A stretch of DNA of 64,000 nucleotides from Powellomyces hirtus (GCA_025526995.1 JAHLKG010000004.1:868001-932000), one strand, 5' to 3'. Positions 25,508 through 37,681 are shown, counted from the first letter of the stretch. The notes: a model not told the origin generated them from the letters alone. Made by a program: numbers and translations.

Positions 25508-28500
25508 ATGGTGAAGAGAGGGCCGGGGAAGGCTACGGTGCAGGGAAATGTTGGGGCCGCTCCGCCGAGCATCGTGGTTGCAGCCAAGGGGAATCATGCT
25601 GCCAAAAAACGTGAAGAAACTCCTGCTGAGATTCCGGTCAAACAGCAGCTCTTTGGAAGCTGGGTCGGTATCCATATGGTCCTACCCTTGGCCCGTTCAA
25701 TCTCTAAAACATCAATGTCCATAGACGGGAAAGACGCCCGTGAGTCTGCTTTATGAACAATGCCAAAAGAACGGTGGCTGGGGGAAGCCCCAATTTCGAA
25801 TGGTACGCCTTGGGTTTCCAGGTGATTGATGTGAAAGACGAAACACTCCGCAAATGCGGTCTCGGATGAATGCCTGATCCCTGCTCCATAAATCTATAGA
25901 TGAAGAAGGCCAAAGGCTACCAGTGTTTGATTATCCTGAGTAAGGAGGACAAAAAGACCCGAGAAAGGAAGACTATCTCCTACTGTCCAATTGGCGTTTT
26001 CTATGAAAGTGATCAGGAAGCAAAGCATGTAAGGTGCCGTCTTTCAGAGCAACATGGCACTTTCCCTGATCTTTGCCACGCAGTTTTCAGCGACATACGC
26101 GTTGCACAAAATCACCTCACACCTGTCGCTGTACCGGCTCCTCCCACCTGAAACGCGGGAATTCTGGCAAAGTCTGGAAGAGCAACGTAAAGCTCTTCCG
26201 GAGAACGTCGCCCAGTATGAGTATGCTGCAGATCCGTTCGCTGCAGAGGAAGCGCGTATGAAGGCAAAGAATGAGCGCACGGAACGTCAAGCGGCGAGGG
26301 CCACGGAGGCGCCGAAGGCGCCGTGGCTAAATTATCCCCTAATCCATATGGCAGCAGAGCACCGACAAAGCGTGGAAGACGTGATACGATCGAACCCGAT
26401 TGAGATGCCTTCCGGAGACATGAAGGGGAAGCCCAACGCACAACTGCAAAAAGCTCTGGTACAGTTGGGTTTCCGTGAAGCGCACGTCGTGGAAGCGCTT
26501 CAATTCCGGCATGATCACGCTAATGCTTTAGAATGGCTTTGCGTTCACGTTCCGGAAGATGACCTGCCTCCAAAATTCTTGCCCGAGATATCTCCCGAGA
26601 TCAATGCTCAAAAGCACACCTCTGGCTCCTTGGCACTCGAATATGCCGTGAAGCGGCTGCATACCGCAGGATACTCTCGCAGACTGTGTGAGAACGCACT
26701 GTCGGAATGCGACGGCAAGGAAATGCTGGCATTGGTGCACTTGACAAGAAAATTAGTCAATATGGACGAGCCGAGGCATTTCTCACTCGAGCGCGATGAT
26801 ATTGCACAAGAAGATATCACACTGATGCAGGAGGATGAGGTCGATGCACTAAGGTCCATCTTTGACCAGAAGTTTCGCGCTGATAAAAGTGCTTCTGGAA
26901 ATGTTCTTGCAATTGGTTTCTCCTTGGATTGTGTCGAGGGTGAATCCACTCTGGAGATCCACATTCCTTCCGAATCAAAGTACCCTTTCGAAACCCCTGG
27001 GATTGTGATCCGAAATGAGAAGCTGCCAGCTTATATTCGGCTCAGCGTGCAAAAGCAGCTTGGGGAGGAGAGCTTGACTCTTCTTGGTTCTCCTGTCGCA
27101 TTTTCCTTATATGGTTGGTTGGAGGACAAGATGGAGGCTTTGGTGACCGCGCCGCCTCCACTGTCATCAATTGCGCGAGGGACTGAGATGCAAGCAGATG
27201 GGGTCGGAAGTAAATTTTCCCCAGCAAGCATACCAGAGATCAAATCGACATGGGGAGCAAGGAAAGAGAAGAAACATTCGACGCAGCCTCAATCGCATGC
27301 TCGGAATTCCGAGCAGGAGAGCAAAAAACTGAAAAACACATTTGAGCTCAAAGAGAAAGACGCGGACTATCAAAAAATGTTTGCTTTTCGGAAGAATCTC
27401 CCATCTTATAAATTTCGAAGCCGAATTCTGGAGGTGCGCAATGATCGCCATCCCTGATCGTCCTAATGGCCTGCCTCATTTTCCAATTGTTAGGCTCTTG
27501 ACCAAAACCAAGTCGTGATTGTCTGCGGGGAGACAGGATGGTAAGTGCTTGCTTGCATGATCTGTAAATCTCTGTATGTTGCTAACCATGGAGAGCGCAG
27601 TGGCAAATCAACGCAGGTTGGCCAATTCATTTTGGAATCCATGATTCAGTCGTCAAGGGGTGCCGCATGCAATATCATTTGCACTCAACCACGGCGAATC
27701 AGTGCTTTGGCGCTGGCGGAGCGTGTCGCAGCGGAAAGATGCGAAAAAGTTGGCACATCAGTGGGATATTCCATTCGCGGCGAGACAGTTCGGAGTAAAG
27801 ACACTAAACTGTTATTTTGCACAACGGGTATCCTTCTCAGGATGGTGCAGTCGGACCTTCTGCTGAGCTCTGTTTCAACGATTATCGTTGACGAAGTCCA
27901 CGAACGAGGAGGTTTGTTGCCCATGCATTATCTTCGATATTAGATATAACATTAAATTTTGCACTCGTCAGTCGATAGCGATTTCCTTTTAATCATAATA
28001 CGCGAATTGTTGCACAAGCGAAACGACCTAAAGCTTGTCTTGATGAGTGCTACGGTCAATTCGGACACATTCTCTGCCTACTTCCATGGGGCACCTGTCC
28101 TTAACATTCCTGGATACACCCATCCAGTAACAGATTTTTATCTGGAAGACATTGTCAAAAATGTCGATTACCGCGTGGATGGGGGCAACAGTCGGCGACG
28201 AGCTCCTGACGATGAAGAGGACGCGTCTCACCTGGAATGGGTACGCCAGTGTTCAAGTGAGGGCCTGGATGAGTCGGCCATCGCCACTGTCGCCAGCTTA
28301 CAGAAAGCGGGCCTGATCAATTATTCATTGATTGCTGCCGTTGTCCGACACATCTGCACGTCTACTTCTGCGGAAGATGGAGCCATTTTAGTGTTCATGC
28401 CTGGCGTTTTGGAGATTCAAAGATGCATCGATCTATTGCGCAAGGAAGCGCGGGAGCAGTTGCTGATCCTCCCGTTACATGCCAATTTGACAAGCAAGGA

Positions 28501-30415
28501 GCAAGGTCGGGTTTTCGTCAAAGCTGGCAAGGGGACCAGGAAGGTGGTCGTGGCAACGAACATTGCAGAAACCAGTATCACCATGTAAGCTTGTTGAAAC
28601 GACATGTTTTTCTCGGGCTGCACAGGAATTGAACCGTATTATGCTTTAGAGACGACGTCGTCTTTGTAATCGATTGCGGAAAGGTCAAAGGTGAAAGTCC
28701 ATTTGGTGGCTCACATGAAAAGCCTTTGCTAAATCAATTGTGTCCAGAAATGCAATTTAATGGAACGGTCCAGACTTTGACGGAGACCTGGGCTTCCCGA
28801 GCGTCATGCAAACAACGGCGTGGTCGTGCTGGACGAGTACGACCTGGTCAATGCTATAAGCTTTTTTCAAAGCATTTTGAGAAGAACAAGATGGCTGCGG
28901 ACTCTGTGCCAGAGATGCTGCGAATCCCGTTAGAACAACTTTGCTTGCAAGTAAAGTCAATCGGCTTCGAAGACGTCCAAACTTTTCTCGGAAAGGTACG
29001 GACATATCGGTTGTCCTTTCTGGATGCAGGAGCTAATTTCCATCGTGGTAGGCCGTTACACCCCCTGCGATCACGAACGTCGAGATTGCCTTGAATGTAT
29101 TGCGTGACGTGAATGCGGTCGATCGCATTGATGACCGACTGACCGCTCTGGGAAAACACATGGTTCAGAAGTTCTTTATCCAACGCTACTACTCGCATCG
29201 CACTCTTAAACGCCGTTTTAGGCCATGATCCCTGCCGATTTGCGTATAGCAAAGATTCTTCTGTTTGGAGCTATGTTCCGCTGCACAAGTGCGGCGTTGA
29301 CTATTGCCGCTTGCATGAGCAGCAAAAGTCTGTTCATTTCAAACATGGACAACCGAGATGAAGCTAGAACGTACGTATCAGATTAATACTGTCTTTTGGA
29401 TAGGTTCTCATTAACGATTCTCTCCTCCTCAGCGCACGGGAGCGGTTTGCTTCAAATAAGAGTGACTGGCTTACTGATTGCAAAGTATATCACGCTTGGG
29501 AAAATGCTGCTCGGAACGGAAAGAGGGCAGAAAGAGAATTTTGCGAAACAGTACGTCAAACTCCTCATTGTCATTCTGAAAGCATTTTGCAGAGATATGG
29601 TCTAACCAATGCACATTGACCTCCACATTCAGAACTTTTTGTCAGTGATCACTCTGAATGCTGTTTCTGACTTGCGGAAACAATATCTCGACACTTTGAT
29701 CAGTTTAGAATACGTCCCACGAACGTATTGTGAGAATGATGCTGATCCGAGTGAAGGCAATGCTCACACGGCCAACGCCAAAGTTGTAAAGGCTGTTCTT
29801 GTAGCCGGATTGTATCCGAATCTCGCTCGTGTCAGATTACCTGATGTGCAATATGATCAAACTGCGCATGGCTCTGTAGCTGTTGCTGCCAAATCTCGAG
29901 ATATCAAGTTTTACGATCAAACGGGAGGTGGGTTTCATTCAGCACGTTTCGGGTTCAGCATGTAGTTTCTCATGCTTTTCTGCAGGGCGAGTTTTCATAC
30001 ATCCCGCGTCACTGAATTTCACACAAAACAAATTCGATGATCCCCTTATCGTCTTTCAGCAGAAGGTTTCGACATCAAAAGTGTTTTTGAGGGACACCAC
30101 GTTATGTTCTGCATGGCCCGTCCTCATGTTTGGGGGCATCCTCAAGGTCGAGCATGAAGGCCGTTCTCTTTCTATCGACGGTACGTGGAGGTTCCAGGCT
30201 TTTCCTCGCATCACTGGTGAGTCTCTGGTCGATATCGTTGGGATTCTTGAAGGACTAGTATTCACCGGTTTGCCTCCTTCTCAGCCCTCGTGAATGGACT
30301 TCGTGCGCTTCTGGATAAAGTTTTAGAGCGGAAAATTGCAGACCCGTCTCTGGAAATTGGGAGCACGCAAGTTGTCCGAGTCATGCTGGAACTGATCACG
30401 ACTGAAGGGCTTTGA
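25508..30415 (+). CDS. DExH-box RNA helicase, DHX57/Ucp12 type (UBA-RWD-helicase)
   Basis: Fifteen exons: 25508-25663, 25725-25802, 25900-26028, 26084-27433, 27494-27540, 27601-27911, 27972-28584, 28650-28690, 28748-28995, 29052-29162, 29222-29370, 29433-29550, 29633-29927, 29986-30216, 30285-30415; 1335 residues. N-terminal [16 protein letters not shown] and [14 protein letters not shown] are typical of the YLR419W/Ucp12/DHX57 group. A UBA-like segment (about 235-275, [19 protein letters not shown]) precedes an RWD domain (about 370-500, EVDALRSIF). The helicase core has [34 protein letters not shown] and QRRGRAGRV. Winged-helix, ratchet and OB-like regions complete it. Function is inferred as ATP-dependent RNA remodelling, possibly ribosome-linked, with UBA suggesting ubiquitin contact. 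Motif II reads DEVH followed by ERG. Confidence 0.92.
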
Positions 30416-31262
30416 AAGTCAGAGGTGTACAATTATAGGTCATGCCACTTTTCCTCATAAAGATATTTGCAGTATATTGAGCGCGAACGCACAACAACGT
30501 GGGGCCCAGGTATTCTTGGGAGTGAGAAGCTCAGTCCAACCTTTTGAAGAGTTCCCACACGTGACAATGCACCCCCTCGCCGGGGAGATGTAACCGAACA
30601 GGTCTACTCTAGCATTGCACGCAACGATCTAGCGGAGGTTTCCTCACGACTTTCTAGCTTCGCCGTCTTGATGAAAATAAGGCCAGATAAGCCTCATGAT
30701 AAGGCGCTTTGATTCTATGGTGGTGGCATTGACATTGCGAGTCAGCAGCATACTATACTCGACTGCTTGTATATCTCCACTATGTTGCATAACAAAAGAA
30801 TTCAGAATAAAAAAATGACGCTTGCGAGGCTGGAGCACAAGAAGATGTGGCTCTGGCTGCGCCGCGTGGGAGAGGGGGCGCAGCGGAAGTCGCGGTCGCG
30901 TGCTTCCACGCGTGTTGAACCCAACTGGAAGGTCATGAAGGCTCTGTGTTTGTGATGTGCTCGTCGTATCGCAGTAGCGGAAATTGGCAATCACAACACC
31001 TTGGCGATTCTGTGGGGCATTAAGAACAGGCAACATGCGTGATCAACTGTAGTTACGGGCAAATACGTCGTGTGAAGGTCCCGATTTGAGTGGGTTACTC
31101 TGCGGAAATTTGTGCGAATGCCGCCAACCAATATGTGATCGTTCTTGTGCGCCTCCTGGATTGTTACTAAATGAGCCATGGGAGTCGGAATGTTAGGAGG
31201 GCTGGTATAAAAAGAGTGGACATCACCACACTCGCCAAGCGTCAGCTGAACCAAGGATCGAA
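30416..31262. other. Intergenic region upstream of GH12
   Basis: 847 bp. ORFs on both strands around 30644-31036 have no recognisable features. A CACGTGAC site lies at 30558-30565 and the GH12 TATA box at 31206-31213. Confidence 0.5.
31206..31213 (+). promoter_or_regulatory. TATA box of the GH12 gene
   Basis: TATAAAAA lies about 50 bp upstream of the GH12 start codon at 31263. A strong consensus TATA is typical of highly inducible, secreted-enzyme genes. The housekeeping neighbours show no such element at this distance. Confidence 0.6.
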
Positions 31263-32012
31263 ATGGTTTACATGCCAGCCGTCCTCGTTGCCACACTCGC
31301 CTGCGCGTCTCTTGTTACTGCGGTACCCACGGCCGAGTGGCTCACTGGAAAGTGGGACAAGCAAATTGCCGGTCAATACATGCTATCAAACAACCTATGG
31401 GGCGCCGACACCCCCGGCACGGAAGGCACGCAGCGTTCCCAGGTGCGGTCCGTCAGTGCCAACGGCAAGGAGATCTCATGGGCTACCGAGTACGATTGGA
31501 ACGGCATCGCCTGGCAAGTCAAGAGTTTCGCAAACGTTGAGCTCAACGCCGCCCCAAGGCAGATCAAGGACATCAAAGCCCTGCCGACGGACTGGACTTG
31601 GTCCCTCGAGAACCCATCAAGCAGCTTGGTCATGGACGTTTCTTACGACTTGTGGTTCTCGCCCCACAAGGACGGTACAGGTGCCAGTCCATCCGCTTCC
31701 CTTGAGGTCATGGTTTGGCTCAGCACTTACGGTGGGTCGGGACCCGCCGGCGAACAAGTCGGCCAAGCCACAATTGCCGGCGAAACCTGGAGAATCTGGA
31801 AGGGCTTGGTCTCAACCTGGAATGTTATTTCCTTCATCCCGCTCAACGAAAAGAGGCAGCTCTCCATGGACTTGAAACCGTTCATCGACCATGTAGTCGA
31901 CAGGATGGAAATCTCCAAGAAAGAGTACCTTGTTTCTTCACAAGCAGGGACAGAACCCTTTATGGGCTCAGCCAGGATGGTCACCAGCAAGTATTCACTT
32001 TCAGTTGAATGA
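31263..32012 (+). CDS. Secreted glycoside hydrolase family 12 (endoglucanase/xyloglucanase)
   Basis: Intronless, 249 residues. A signal peptide occupies residues 1-20 (hydrophobic LVATLACASLVTA, cleavage near TA|VP). The GH12 beta-jelly-roll pattern follows: NNLWGAD, SWATEYDW, MDVSYDLWFS, then the nucleophile motif LEVMVWL with Glu148 and the acid/base motif QAGTEPF with Glu231, at the spacing expected for GH12. These retaining enzymes cleave beta-1,4-glucans such as cellulose or xyloglucan, so the product would act outside the cell on plant material. The lack of introns contrasts with most neighbours. That fits horizontal acquisition or retroposition but does not prove it. Substrate cannot be decided from sequence alone. 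Confidence 0.9.
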   Translation: MVYMPAVLVATLACASLVTAVPTAEWLTGKWDKQIAGQYMLSNNLWGADTPGTEGTQRSQVRSVSANGKEISWATEYDWNGIAWQVKSFANVELNAAPRQIKDIKALPTDWTWSLENPSSSLVMDVSYDLWFSPHKDGTGASPSASLEVMVWLSTYGGSGPAGEQVGQATIAGETWRIWKGLVSTWNVISFIPLNEKRQLSMDLKPFIDHVVDRMEISKKEYLVSSQAGTEPFMGSARMVTSKYSLSVE

Positions 32013-32450
32013 GGGTCTGTGGATCTTGAAAACCGGTAGCCCAAGCTCGGCATTGTCTTTTCAGTCAGTTTACATCCGTTACAATAGTCTCTTACGGTCT
32101 CAAGTGTGTTATGAAAGATTTTCCGCTCCAAATACATCCCGCGCTTGGATAAAATCGGACTATCTGACCTGCTTACGCCTACCTGATCGGGCTGCTCAAG
32201 CCATTCTGTATGGCTGTTCGAAGCATCAAAGCAACGTTGTGACCTCGTTGTGACCTCGTGCTTATGGCGATTGATTTTCGCTAATGCCAACAGAGAAATG
32301 ACGTTGTGGCTGAAACTCTCTCCATTTCAGATCTAGCCGGGAACACAGAACAATACTGCATAATTATACTAATCACACTAAAGTCTGGCTCCCTTGGGAT
32401 ACACGCGCTGATGAAAAATGAATTAGAACTACGCGTACCACTCGGGCATT
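32013..32450. other. Convergent intergenic region
   Basis: 438 bp between the GH12 stop and the cytochrome b5-ACAD stop. No gene supported. Confidence 0.5.
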
Positions 32451-34465
32451 TCATTGGCATTGCCCACATACCATTGCCTGTCGAATGCCAAGGTCGGCCA
32501 TGATTTCCTCGCTTCCTCCCAGGATAGCGGCAAATTTGAACGTTCGCTGGAATCTGCGGAATACAATCCATAGTATGAGCATATTTCTTCGATGCACAAC
32601 ATGCAAGACAAACGACTAACCCTTCCACAACGCGGCCCATTCCGGTTTTGGTGATGGCACGCCCACCGAAGATTTGGCATGCTTCGTCGGAGACTCTAGT
32701 TGCAACTCGGGTGCATCGGAGCTTCATCAAAGCGATAGGGCCTCCCAGCTTCTTGGATGCCTCCGTGTAGTTCATCTTGGTCATCTGATATGTGATGCTC
32801 TCGAGCCAGGTGTGCACCGCCTCCACCTCAGAAATCTGATTTACGGAAGTGTGAGAACCATGTTGATGTATGACCAAGCATTACCCATTGAAGGAACCTA
32901 CCATGTGAGCGAGCTTCGCACGAATGACAGGTTGCTCGATCAAGGGCTTGCCGAATACCAATCGCTGCTGTGCCCACATGAAACATTCTTCCACGATAAG
33001 TCTCATTGCTCGAGTAACGCCAGCGACAATGAACCATCGTTCATGGTTGAAATTGAACATGATGACCTGGAATCCTTGGCCCTCCTTGCCAAGCAAGTTC
33101 TCCACTGGGACCTTAACATTTTCGAAGGTGATGTAGCAAGTGCCAGCACTGGGAGAGTATGACGTTTTAATCGCCTTAGTCTCCAATCCTTCACTGACGG
33201 ACGAAAGAGAATGTTCAGCGCAGGTCTTTGGCGCATTTGTATGAAACCAGCCCTTACCTGCGCTCGATCAAAAGCATGGAGATTCCACCGGGACCATCTC
33301 CAGTTCGCACCGCCGTTGAAAAGTAGTCGCAGTGGTGTCCGTTGGTGATCCACTTTTTGGTTCCGTTGACAATGTAATGTTTGCCATCCGCGGTCTTCTT
33401 TGCAGTAGTCCTCACGCCGGCAACGTCACTTCCAGCGGTTGCCTCAGTAATGGCAAGACATATTCTCTTTTTGCCACTCAACACTTCGGAGACTACTTTC
33501 TGCTTCAATTCCTTCTGGGCAAAATGGAGCACCGGAGGCAGACCAATGACCATCCCTGTAGCAACGGAGTCCTGGTAACCAGGTAGACCAAGGCCAGCGA
33601 TCTCTTCGTGAGCGATCATTTCGTGGAAGTAGTCAAACTCCTCCGGCTTGACGCCACCAGGAAGACTCATGCCCTTGAGATGTGGTCCAGGGCCCATTCG
33701 GCAAGCCAACAGCCCGAAAGCTCCCATTTTCTCAAAGGTCTCGGCATCGGCAGTGGTGCCGCTTTCTTCATTTGAAATACCCTCAGGCAAAATTTCCTCC
33801 TGCATGAACTTCCGCACCGCCGTACGGAATTTGAAATGCGACTCCCTAAATACGAGGACACAGATTGAGTATGCGTTGCTGAGCGGACCAGAAAGGAAGC
33901 TTTGCATCATACTTGTAGTATGGTGAGTAGAAGCCTTGCCAGGCACTAGGCTCAGCGAAGGGTACTTCGCTGATGTCACCTTGTGGTCAGAAGGCGTGAG
34001 TGTCATGAAACAATCGTGGAACCAGCCTTTGAAACGTACCTGGCTTTTGCATCGTTATTTGGCTGGAAGATCCCAGGATGCGACCAATCTCATACTTTGG
34101 ACCAAGGCGAGTCAAGACTGATTGACGGTGGAGACCATAAAACTCCTCTAGAAAGCGGCCAGTCACGTTACAATTTGGTGACTTCAAGTCATGGTGCTGT
34201 CATTTATCAGCTGCACGTACGAGTGGCATCCTGTCCGGCGACATCCAAAAGTACCGTGAGACCACCGGGATGGAGATCGGCAAAGTTGGTAAGCTACAGC
34301 AGTGTGGATTCCAAGAAAGTTAGGCTCAAAACGTCTCTGTATCGTGAACGCTCTACTGGTCCATACGTCATACACGACCCCATCGATGATTATCCAAAGG
34401 TCACCCTCCTTGTTGTGAGAAGCAACCTCCTCCTTGGAGAATTGTCTCATTTCTTTCCTTGCCAT
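32451..34465 (-). CDS. Cytochrome b5 - acyl-CoA dehydrogenase fusion
   Basis: Eight exons: 34465-34367, 34293-34221, 34147-34040, 33979-33913, 33845-33258, 33193-32902, 32835-32621, 32553-32451; 514 residues. Residues 1-90 are a cytochrome b5 domain: SKEEVASHN, DLWIIIDGVVYD, then the heme-ligand motif HPGG and a second His in FYGLHRQS. The remainder is a full acyl-CoA dehydrogenase. It has ITEATAGSDVAGVRT (FAD-contacting signature), KKWITNG, FENVKVPVENLLG, MFNFNHERW and the C-terminal GGSEEIMADLGIRQ carrying the likely catalytic Glu region. Such fusions are known in fungi and plants but their electron acceptor and substrate are unsettled. The b5 module may pass electrons in place of, or in addition to, ETF. 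The final residues (MVCGQCQ) contain two cysteines and no PTS1 signal. Confidence 0.9.
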
Positions 34466-34658
34466 CGTAATTATTAGTGATGAATCGTTTTTAAGATGGA
34501 GTACGTTCGAACTTCGATGTGGGGCAGTGGGGTAGTCCGCCTCGTATCTTAGATCAAACGCGCTTGATCTTTCTGCCGCCTAAAGGTCGCGTGTTGATCG
34601 GACCCGGTCGGATTGAACCGCGTGCAACTTCACGTTTGGCTCGTGCATATTCCGGACG

Positions 34659-35552
34659 ATGGAAGTCGAAGTCAAGATCAGGATTCAAAATCGCTCAGAC
34701 TTCGATGCGGTCAGGTCGGCCATAGACCAGACGGGCCAGTTTGTGCGTACGGAGGTGCAAGATAATTGGTATTTTGATACGCAGGACGGACAACTGTACG
34801 TCGGGCTAGTGGATGTGAACGAGTTTAGAACAGCCGCTGACGGAATGATGGTGGTAACAGAGAGCAAGACGCTCGCGTCTTTCGTATCAGAAAAAGTACG
34901 GTAAAAAGGGCCTGTGAACAGGAAGTCCTCATTTGCACGGCTACCCTCAAAGGAAATGCAACTCTGGAAAACGGCATCTCACGCGTTGAAGAGGTATTCG
35001 TTCGCAGCGCTCGCAGTGTATATCGCGAATGACAAAACTCGAGTGGGTAGGAAGAACTTGTCGTCTCTCCCGAGCTTGTTGAGACGATGGTGGCGTCTCC
35101 AGCTCACATTTCTGCACTTGCCTCAACGTAACGTAACAGCTTAGTGGAAACCGTCACATCAGAGACGTCTCTAACTGCACATCCACAGTCACTCGCTGTT
35201 CGCTCGTGTAAGGTCTCATCTCAGTGATCCCCTTCAGTTTTGTGTTCTTGGAAACTACCACACCATTCGCCAGGTGCTTCGTTGGCAGAGCTGGACTGTG
35301 GAACTCGATGCCACGACTTATTCTTTCGGGGAGGCATTTGAGATTGAAATCGAAACGGACCTGCCAGAAATAGCGAAACATGAAATGTAAGGGCGCACCG
35401 AGATACTGGAACTGATTACGACTATGTGTCTCATTTTCTCCCACTTGTGATAATCAATGTGAAGTGAGAAGCTTTTGAAAGCGCACAATATTCCGTTTGG
35501 CCCTAGCTTGCGGAATAAAGCAGACAATCTGCGTGCAGGTGCCATTTTGTGA
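34659..35552 (+). CDS. CYTH-domain triphosphate tunnel phosphatase (ThTPase-like)
   Basis: Six exons: 34659-34795, 34861-34993, 35051-35127, 35189-35207, 35238-35386, 35465-35552; 200 residues. The ExExK signature opens the protein (MEVEVK: Glu2, Glu4, Lys6). DNWYFDTQDGQL, ARVFRIRK, CTATLKGN, TIRQVLRW, VELDATTYSFGEAFEIEIET and a C-terminal LLKAHNIPF segment follow, collinear with the eight-stranded tunnel fold. These Mg2+-dependent enzymes hydrolyse triphosphates such as thiamine triphosphate or inorganic tripolyphosphate. The 19-nt exon 4 (HSLFAR) is needed to keep frame and restores the conserved arginine before the CVLGNYHTIRQ strand. The exact substrate cannot be called. Confidence 0.85.
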
Positions 35553-35772
35553 AAAATCTGCCCTTGATGCTTGGTTGGAGGAGCATCGCAAACGGCATCT
35601 GCTCGAGAATGCGACGACATTCTATTTCCAGGAGGTTTTGAGCATTAAGGATGCATGTGGGTGCTGCCCAGCATTAACACAAGTCGGGCAATAGGCGTGA
35701 CCGCATGGGGAGGAAGACCCGACATGGGCGAAACGCTGTTCCAACGCTGAGCATAGTAGAACCGATCATGTT

Positions 35773-37681
35773 TTATTTCTTTTCAATGGAGTCTGCATCT
35801 GAGATAGCAGCTGGTTGGGTGCCACTGGTTTGTTTCGCTTGGGTCGACGACGATGCTCTCGCCACATCCTTCCTCTCGTCTTCGGCTCCCGTCAAAGGCA
35901 CTTCAGGTTGTGTCGCCTTCGATGCGTCATTGGAGGGAGACGGCTGCTCAGCATCGGCGTCCTCCTGATGCGTGGCTGCCGGAGCTTCTACTTCGATTTT
36001 GTCCGTGACTTCGCCATTTGTGGGCGCAGGGGTGACTGACATCTCTTCAGACTGCTCAGCGCCGAATTGCAGCTTGAGCTTTTGCATAAGGTCGCTGGAT
36101 GTCTGTATGATCTTAAAGCGGTCGTCTTCTATCCGTAGCTTGCATAGCAGTTTCACCAATTTGCCGACTTTGCTCTCCTATTTTGATAAATGTACAAAGG
36201 AGTCAACCGATAAGGCACAACGAACAGAATATCTAATCGCATTATGCATCTATGCACACCGACATGTGACGTACCTTTATGAGCTGAAAAGTGAGTGGGA
36301 ACTCATCGAGGTCCTTCAACCGCGCCTGAGCTGCTTCAAATGCCTCGTCCTTTGTTATCAGAGCCCTCGTTAACGGTGGTTCGGCAACGAGGTACAGAAA
36401 ATGAATTACGAGATAGGACTAACATCGAGCTTGCCGTCGTTTTCTTTAACTTCTCTCATGAAGTTTTGCAATTTGGAGCGAATTTTCAGCAACTTTTCTG
36501 CGAGTGTCAGAATGGTAAGAATCCTGTCATGCATGGACTATGGAATTAGGCTACGCGTGATACATACGCAGCTGTCTTTCATGAGAAGGAGGGTCGTCCT
36601 CGTTGTGATGATGTTTCTTACTCCGCGCCTTTTCTTTCGCTTCCGTATCCTCAGTATCACCCTTGGAATCGTCCCCGCTGTCGCCATCAGCGGGAAGCGA
36701 TGAACGACTTTTGCGGAGTCGCTTCTTTTTCGCGGGTGTTGTCTAATTGGTCGATCGACTGTTATTTGAAGGCGCAAAGAAGTAAGACAAAGCCGAATCG
36801 AACCTCGTGCTCCGCGCCTTCGTCATCTTCATCAGCCAGACGCTTCTTTGTTTTCTTTGCAGTTGATCCTTCCTTAGCAGCCGTGTTCTTGCTGTGTTTG
36901 CCGTCTGGTGTGTCCTCATTTTCCTTTTTCGTCTTCTTGCGAGAGCTGGGTAGTTCGCTAACACTGGATTTGCGGCGTTTCGGCGTTGCTCGAGCAGCGA
37001 GTACCGCTGCCGTTGCAGCGATCCTTGCCGCCTGGTCATCTAACAGTGATGGATCATCGGCCTCTTCCAAGGCTTTGAGGAACGCAGGAGTTTTATTTTT
37101 GGCTGCGTACAGCTTCCGATTCGGTGTAAAGGGCTTCACGTCTTTGGGAGCAATCCATCCACTAGAGAGCGATGCAAACGTTAAGAGTCAGGTTCTTCGA
37201 CAACCCTCGCATCGACTTCAAGTGGACGTACTAGTCTCGGCTTTGACAAAACAGCACCGGGATGCAGTGGGGTTTCTTCACTTTCTTTACCCATTCCTGC
37301 AAGTCATCCTCGTCCTCAACCTGTAGGCGCGTGAATGCGCACAGGGTAAGAACCTGTTGGACACGCATGACCTCTACGGAGAATCCATCTCGACTCACTC
37401 GACTCGGCCACCAGGGAAACCCACGGATTTTTGCCCAAACAACGTCACCAGGCTTGAAGTTTGACTCAGACTCGTCCCCTTTGTCGGCGGTTTCCGCTGT
37501 GTTTTCCGCAGGGGGTGATGCCGCTAGATCAGATTGTAGTAGATGAGCGAGTGTTTCACAGAACGAACCCGACGGAGTATCCGCAAGTTACGCCAGCAGC
37601 AGCGCTGCTCCTGAGCAGATACATGACTGACTCACCTGTTGTAATTGTGTCTTGCTGCACTTTCCCGTCGTCCTCGTCCAT
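35773..37681 (-). CDS. PWWP-domain protein with LEDGF/IBD-like domain (HDGF/PSIP1-related chromatin reader)
   Basis: Eight exons: 37681-37636, 37523-37399, 37320-37232, 37161-36804, 36742-36568, 36497-36424, 36349-36275, 36177-35773; 448 residues. A PWWP domain occupies about residues 38-100 (KPGDVVWAKIRGFPWWPSR, then HCIPVLFC and the WIAPKDVKPF end). A basic nuclear-localisation-rich middle follows (KRRK, SRKKTKK, KKTKKRL, KKKRLRKSR). A helical segment at about 285-350 (FEAAQARLKDLDEFPLTFQLIK, VGKLVKLLCKLRIEDDRF) resembles the integrase-binding/TFIIS-N-like domain of LEDGF. The tail is acidic and low in complexity. PWWP domains read methylated H3K36, and IBD domains recruit partners by short motifs. 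The combination suggests a nuclear tether. The exon 6/7 junction was chosen by phase and is the least certain. Confidence 0.82.

Noticed and set aside
25803..25821. A 19-nt GT...AG stretch inside DHX57 that could be read as an intron
   Set aside because: Far too short for a spliceosomal intron. The longer intron 25803-25899 keeps phase and gives the expected [16 protein letters not shown] join.
30644..31036. 130-codon minus-strand frame upstream of GH12
   Set aside because: Composition is not coding-like, there is no conserved motif, and it lies in a promoter-sized gap.
34590..34660. A minus-strand GGTTCAATCC-like B box suggesting a tRNA
   Set aside because: No matching A box or cloverleaf could be found around it, and it abuts the CYTH start codon.
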